Shown: piece by piece, positions 58,551 to 64,000 of the stretch | How the letters are laid out: each line of letters starts with the position of its first letter | Numbering within the stretch: position 1 is the stretch's first letter | Assembly (NCBI RefSeq): GCF_030253575.1 | Contig: NC_080568.1 | Coordinates: forward strand, 30,717,001 to 30,781,000 | Direction of reading: 5' to 3' | DNA length: 64,000 nucleotides | DNA from: Rhododendron vialii | Taxonomy: Eukaryota; Streptophyta; Magnoliopsida; Ericales; Ericaceae | Notes under the pieces: generated by a model | The model's input: only the letters and a program-made list of their open reading frames with translations | Told to the model about the DNA's origin: nothing | The model's database searches: none | Translations under genes and position numbers: made by a program

Positions 58551-59590
58551 TAGTATTCCATTAAAGTTACCATAGCTTTTTCACTCTCCCGGTTACGTTA
58601 CAATTAAGTGGAAAATTATTGCTCTGTAAAGAAGCTGTGAGAGGCAAAGGTTGAGATGTTTTCTTCAAGGGAGTAGAAAAATTCTACATAAATTCACCTT
58701 AATAACACGTGAGTTGAAGAGTCACTTGCAACAATTAGACATTTTTTCTTCTCATAATGAGCAGAAACTTTTAATATGGAATAATTAGACACAGTATTTT
58801 GTTAGTATGATCATCGTATTATTCATCGATGAAAATAATGCCGCACAGTCTTGGATAATTGTTTCAAAGATTTAAATGGAGAAGTAACACAACATTTTGA
58901 TTATAGACATTTTTTTTATACAGGATTATTATTTTTGGGTGGAAGTGCAAGAAATTTTGTAGATATTAAAACAGAGATTACAAGAGAGTTCGATAATTAC
59001 AGCTACAAAGAAGTAAAAATTGGATCACTACTAGCTGTATTACAAAAAGGATGGACTCTTGTATCTGTTGGGTGGACAAAAGTAGCCTGTCTAGCAAGAC
59101 GGTGGGCCTGGCGGATGTCCTTGCACTCTAGTATTTTGGTAATCCTGTGAAAAGATAGTCTCGAAATTGCTTGACCAAGTTTGCGGGAAAAAAAAAAATG
59201 CCAGTATGGTGGCACTCATACCGCTCTCCTAATTGCATTACAGCATTTACAGTTAGTAAAAATATATGCAACAATGTAATTATGATGTAATGATCATTTG
59301 ATAGCGAGGAGAATGGCTAAGAGCTCCGTTTGCACAAGATTGGAGCTGTAGTATGAATCAACAAAGAAACCGAGAGTCAGAACGATCTGGACAATGATCA
59401 TGTAGAAGGTTTGAAGGGTAGGAGCATGCATTGTCGGAGGAGCCTCTGCGTTTTGAGTCATAAAGGGACCGGTAACCAGATTAATGGACACCTTCATTGG
59501 TTTGGTGGTTGACAAGAGGCTCGAAACTTTGGTGTTATCCGGGCCAGTGGCTGAGGGGTTTAATGGATGAAGGCATCCGTTTACCGAACC
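58551..59590. other. Intergenic, nothing recognised
   Basis: Open frames on both strands are short and have no domain. AT-rich at 58780-59000. Confidence 0.4.
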
Positions 59591-59766
59591 CGGGGAGGTG
59601 TTGTGCGGCAGCGTGTTGCGCACATTCGAGTCGTTGATCTCAGCAATTAACGGTCCGAATTGCCGAACGATTAGATGGTTGAGATTACGCACAATACCGT
59701 GTAATATCCAGACCGTCAATTGCCGAGATCAACGGCCCGAATGTGCACACCACTGTGTGCACAACC
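59591..59766. mobile_element. Foldback MITE
   Basis: GTGTTGCGCACATTCGAGTC, then GTTGATCTCAGCAATT at the left, is mirrored by AATTGCCGAGATCAACGG and CGAATGTGCACACCAC at the right. The inverted arms are about 50 bp. Confidence 0.65.
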
Positions 59767-59904
59767 CGCCCCCTGGCTGCCATTTATCATGGAAAACATT
59801 GATAGATTCCCCATTGCCAGTGGCCCAGGTGATGTGTCCCTGCAATAACCTCTCTGCCGTAGAGGAGGCTTTTCCATGCCCGGGAGGATTTAATAGTAGA
59901 GTAG

Positions 59905-60290
59905 TGCTATTGCTATGTGTACATATACTATGTATATACAATGTACATATGGATTTTGTGGGGCCCACCTCGAATTTTACAAAAATGATTCGAATCGCCC
60001 GTTATGTTTAAAACATTTTTATACGGAGCCCTGTAAAAAATCAGCTTAACCCGATATCGGTAAGGATTTTTTCTGAATTTATAAGAGCGAAACTGAGCAG
60101 TTTAGTAGTTTTGCCCCCACAAATTCAGAAAAAATCCTTACCGATATCAGGTTGAGTTGATTTTTTACAAGGCTCTATAAATTTTTTTAAAAAATAATGA
60201 GCGGTTCAAATCATTTTTGTGAAACGCGAGATGGGCCCCAAAAAATCCATACGTACATAATATGCACATTCCAATATGTACCCCTAGCTT
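59905..60290. mobile_element. Long foldback element
   Basis: Arms of about 170 bp are inverted copies centred near 60100. Shared cores include CCGATATCGGTAAGGATTTT and its inverse, CTGTAAAAAATCAGC, and TGTACATA-rich ends. A half copy lies at 36560-36785, and the GTAAAAAATCAGCTC core also appears at about 10431, so the family is dispersed. Confidence 0.75.
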
Positions 60291-60719
60291 TATTGTTAAA
60301 AGTATAGGGTCTGACTCTAAGAAGGTGCACTCGAGAACAATATTTGGGCAATTAGACTATGGAGATAAGAAGATTCGGGTTATCTATACCATAAAGTATA
60401 GAAGAAGGACGTTTCGTGAAGAGTATTGATGTGACAAGTGGCGAAACATAACAATTCCTAGAATTTTAATGTTTTCCTCCTCCATAAAAAGCATTTAATG
60501 GAATCAATGGCCAATAATGGCTTAAATGGAAATTTAATTGGATATCTCCCATGATTAATGTTTTCCTCCTCCATAAAAAGCATTCAATGGCCAATAATAG
60601 CTTAAATGGAAATTTATGTTGATATCTCCCATGATTAATGGGTGCTCATGTCCATAACAAAGAAATCAAAATAAATTAATATGAGTTGTACGTGTTACAA
60701 CAATTAACCAGACTTCGGG

Positions 60720-60876
60720 TTGGTGTTGTGCACCTCCGAGCCGTCAGATTGTGTAGCCGACGTCTCGGATCTCATCTCAGCAACCAGCGATTGAGAGTCA
60801 TTCGTTGCCTAGATGAGATCCGAGCCGTTCGATGCACAATCCGACGGCTCAAAAGTGCGCAGCACGGTGCTGCGTA
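60720..60876. mobile_element. Foldback MITE
   Basis: CGAGCCGTCAGATTGTG and TCGGATCTCATCT at the left are mirrored by AGATGAGATCCGAGCCGTTC and CAATCCGACGGCTC at the right. It resembles the 59591 element in style but not in sequence. Confidence 0.65.
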
Positions 60877-62430
60877 TACTACTACACAGCACCATCCCCC
60901 AATTGCAATTAACCTTCCGTAATTTTTGTTTGCAAGTAAGCTAACGCCTGATTTATCATTCCTAAAACATCTAAAAAAGGCAAATATTCTTTAGCCCATT
61001 AAACCAATCATATCCATTACTAGGGCAATTAAAATCCCACGATTTAAGGATTTTATAAAGAATGATACACCTATATATAATTTGTTTGGTATCTGAAAGT
61101 TTTGTATTTTTCATGAACGGCTCCGATCCACAGGTATATGCATCCCTCAATTCATGTATGGTTTTTTTTAAGCTATTGTTTCTGTAGTTCTAAGACATAA
61201 GATGGTTTTGTGCTCATTTTCACGTGTTTTTTTTTTCCCGGTGTTTGCGCCTCCAACCTCTCTTCATGTTGATGATGACCGAAATGGGTTAGTGTTTTCA
61301 TTTTCTTAAGAAAATTCTCTATATTTATAACTTCATCGTTTCTGTATTTTTGACTTTCCTAGCTATCTCTGGATGCCCACGCTGTATTTTTTGTTTTCAT
61401 CAATCACTCTCCGTTTAGTGTATCGGGAATGTTTTGTGGGAAATCGGTTCTTAGAAAAAATAAAGTGAGGTGAAGTAAAAGAAAATGAAATTCAATTTTG
61501 TGTGTGTGTGTTCTGTGTTGACAAAAAATCTTGCAGGGAAACAAGAATTCTTTCTTTTTGACAAAATCTATTTTGCAGAAAAGTATTTTTTAGTGGAAAA
61601 ATTGAAACTGTAAGTCCTACAACTTTTTTGATAACTCAACACACAGGAAATTACAGAAAAACTGATTCATTTTCCGTCATTTCCGTTCAACTGAACGTGG
61701 CCTTCGGAAAGGAGAAAAATGTGAAAAATATACAAAGATTTTCCATTGGAAAAAAGATAACACAAGATTTGTGATAGTGCATTTCAAAGCAAAACAATTA
61801 CTCCTATCCTATGAGAATCTTGTAGGAGGATATTGTGATTTTATGGTATATTTAATGGGAAGTAAAGTGTAATAACTAGGAGAATCTAGTAACGTGTCTT
61901 GGATGTCTGGATTGTCTCCGGACCTTAATTTCAAATTGATAAAACCAGGTGCAGAATAGTGTTAACCCAGGAAACAAACAGTACGAAAAGGGCAACAAAT
62001 AAAAAATCATTGAATCCCTGTGTCGTGCAATAGCGCTTGACACGTGTACCCCCACGTGGTTGCGGTGGGCCCACTTATAAGACAGAATGTTTTCACCCCG
62101 TCCCTAATTAATTATTACTACGAATTTGAATCAATCAACACGCCACGTGGTTGCGGTGGGCCCACTTATGAGGATTTGCTCAGTGATCTATGCTCAGAAT
62201 GCATGTCTAATCCCCAGTGATGTCAATCTTAAGATTGTATAGGAGTAGATTCTTTTCGGATGAAATTATTGTGCAATTTTGTGATTAAAATTTTAAAAAA
62301 ATCAAAAATACAGGACAATTTTTTGTTTTTTCGAGCTGTCAAAAATTCAAGATGGAAAAGATTTGACCTCATGATTTGTGAGCTTTTTTGGTCAACTACA
62401 ATTTAAAATGAAAAATAAAGAAGACTCAAG
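60877..62430. other. Intergenic with a duplicated G-box block
   Basis: No gene recognised. The notable feature is a 27-bp direct repeat at 62052-62078 and 62143-62169 beginning CCACGTGGTTGCGGTGGG and continuing CCCACTTAT. Confidence 0.5.
62052..62169. promoter_or_regulatory. Paired G-box / GGGCCCA block
   Basis: The 27-bp repeat contains CCACGTGG, a G-box bound by plant bZIP and bHLH factors, and GGGCCCA, a TCP site II-like motif. The two copies start 91 bp apart. They lie about 1 kb before the leader of the next + strand gene, so an upstream regulatory role is possible but not shown. Confidence 0.4.
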
Positions 62431-62668
62431 CCCGTTCCAGAACTAAAAAAAAAGTCTTTATTTTTTAAAAAGGTAATTTTAAACTCAAAAATTATGAATT
62501 TATTAAAATTTAAAAATATGCAATATAGATCTTATTTGAAAGATCTTGATAAGATCTTTTATACGATGCCAAAAAATTGAAAAATTATTTTTTATTTACA
62601 TTATTTTTGAGTTTAAAAATATGAAATGAGCTGCTTATTTTTTAATAAGGTTTCTGGAACGGGGCTTA
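62430..62668. mobile_element. MITE of the CCCGTTCCAGAAA family
   Basis: AGCCCGTTCCAGAAC at the left and GTTTCTGGAACGGGGCT at the right. The interior closely matches the element at 16227-16465, including AAAAATATGCAATATGGATC-like sequence. Confidence 0.8.
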
Positions 62669-63149
62669 GTTACGTTGAAAATTATATTCATGAGCTAATG
62701 ATTAGTACTCTCTCTGTCCATGATTGTTGGTTCACTTTTATTACTTCACACAACTTAAAAAATCACATGAAGAAATTTGAGTTCTAATTGATTGTTAGAA
62801 TATTTGGGTTATTTGTCACTCGTAACTTTTGAAACAACTCACATGCACATCGAGTAAATCTCTGAGAGACTAATCCCAACATTAATTTATATGGGGCGCT
62901 TTCTAAGAGAAATTTAACAAGATTTGAAATACGAGACTTTCGAGGTCATTAATATTTGTTTTCTCAACGTAAAATTCTTCTGAAAATCTTAATTATATTT
63001 ATAGCCGATGAACATGATTTTTAAATAATTTCATGATCTCAAAAAACTTTCTTACTACAAAATTAACGATTTCGAACTTTAAAAGGGTTTGGAAAAAGCA
63101 CACAAAAAGTAAATAGTACTAACCCTCCCTCACAAAAAACTCAACAGTA

Positions 63150-63375
63150 CCCACTTTTCCCTCCACAGGACAGAGCGATCGAACCACCGAATTAAAACCC
63201 CTCACAGAGAATGAGACAAACATTCGTTTTCAAAAAAACCCTAATTCTCTCCCTCCCTCTCTCTCTCTCTCTACCTACACACAGGCAGCAGTGAGCACGC
63301 ACGCGTCTCGGAGCTGATTTCTCTCTCTCTCTCTCTCTAAACCTCGATTGTGTGATCATAAGGCGGCAGGCAAAG
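63150..63375 (+). other. Probable 5' leader of a further gene
   Basis: A run AAAACCCTAATTCTCTCCCT, then two CT tracts, ends at GGCAAAG|GTGAGT, a strong splice donor at 63375/63376. This is the usual look of a plant 5' UTR exon followed by a 5' UTR intron. No ATG-led conserved coding exon is recognised before the window ends. A frame ending at 63760 (ALRALFPLLQYERDDSKA) looks protein-like, but I cannot assign it. Confidence 0.5.
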
Positions 63376-64000
63376 GTGAGTCTCCTCTCATCAAACATGC
63401 ATCGCTTCAAATCAGCTTTTTCCTCTGTAGCTCTTCTGCTTTATCATTTCTAGCTAACCACGTTCTCTGCCATTCTTGTCCACAACCTCCTCTTCCATCT
63501 CTCTGTACATTGTCGCCTCTTCTCTCTCTCAGAGCTAATTGCGCTGGATTCTGCTATTTCAATGCTTCCTTGAATATTGCTGTGTGTTGTTCTTTTGTCT
63601 GTCTTTTCCGTTTCCATACAAAGCATTAACTCCTTCTCCACGATTTCGAGAAATTGCACTCAGAGCCTTGTTTCCACTCTTACAATATGAGAGAGATGAT
63701 TCGAAGGCGATGCACATGGCCGTCGACGCGGTTATTTTGAGGCAAGTCAAACTTAGCTAGTCTCGAGTCTCATGGATTCTGCCTGACCAGTAATCGTTCA
63801 TCGCCATGGCTGTTTCGGCTGTACTTCTTTTTTTCTGATTTGAAATAGTTTTATGAATATACGTCTCTCTCTCTCTCTGTCTCAAAATCCATGAGAATCA
63901 TGAGCGAGGAGTCAACTCGTGAGTCACGCTTTTAGAAAAAAGAAAAAGAAAAGAAATAAAACTCGTGAGTCATGAGTCTATCAAAGGATTTTTGCCTAAA

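Noticed and set aside
1-64000. CRISPR array, rRNA or tRNA genes
   Set aside because: No regularly spaced repeats and no rRNA or tRNA sequence was recognised; the tRNA-related motifs seen are retroelement primer-binding sites.

Overview
This is a nuclear window from a flowering plant, almost certainly a eudicot: AT-rich intergenic DNA, many small introns with GT-AG borders, CT-microsatellite 5' leaders, plant-type hAT, MULE, Stowaway, TRIM and LINE elements, and a plant MORC ATPase gene. I could not fix the species.

One intact conserved gene dominates the right half: a 20-exon MORC gene (MORC4/MORC7-like GHKL ATPase) at 44715-58052 on the + strand. The exon model gives 2436 nt in one open frame (811 codons plus stop). 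Its last four exons (56546-58052, here called A, B, C, D) encode the C-terminal coiled coil.

The most unusual content is at 3.6-33.3 kb. It is a head-to-tail array of four or five gene copies (3712-6128, 10756-14219, 16191-22681 plus 23158-25915, 27911-33332) built only from MORC tail exons A-D and the introns between them. Each complete copy is joined to an unrelated 5' exon (N) encoding a basic, mitochondrial-presequence-like start, and most have a conserved TATA motif upstream. No copy has any MORC ATPase motif. All share a 48-nt in-frame deletion at the start of exon A and carry hybrid exons in which exon D runs into exon B, so the B-C-D module has been repeated in tandem inside each gene. 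Copy 2 is open in every predicted exon; copy 1 is open if one relic exon is skipped; copies 3 and 4 are damaged by transposons, lost splice sites or a frameshift.

Regions: 1-3.6 kb holds a hAT element carrying a DUF26/PDLP gene fragment, nested in a worn MULE-like inverted repeat. 3.6-16.1 kb holds copies 1 and 2 with a Stowaway MITE, a MULE, a GDSL-lipase pseudogene, a 376-bp TRIM and two LINE tails. 16.1-26 kb holds copy 3, broken by a MITE, an ORF1-only LINE-like element with an intact 622-aa RRM protein and an 18-bp target duplication, four more LINE pieces and a solo LTR. 26-34 kb holds a hairpin locus and copy 4. 34-44.5 kb is a transposon field with a second clear hAT element and a 2.74-kb solo LTR. 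58-63 kb has a LINE zinc-finger fragment and foldback MITEs. From about 63.15 kb the 5' leader of a further + strand gene seems to begin.
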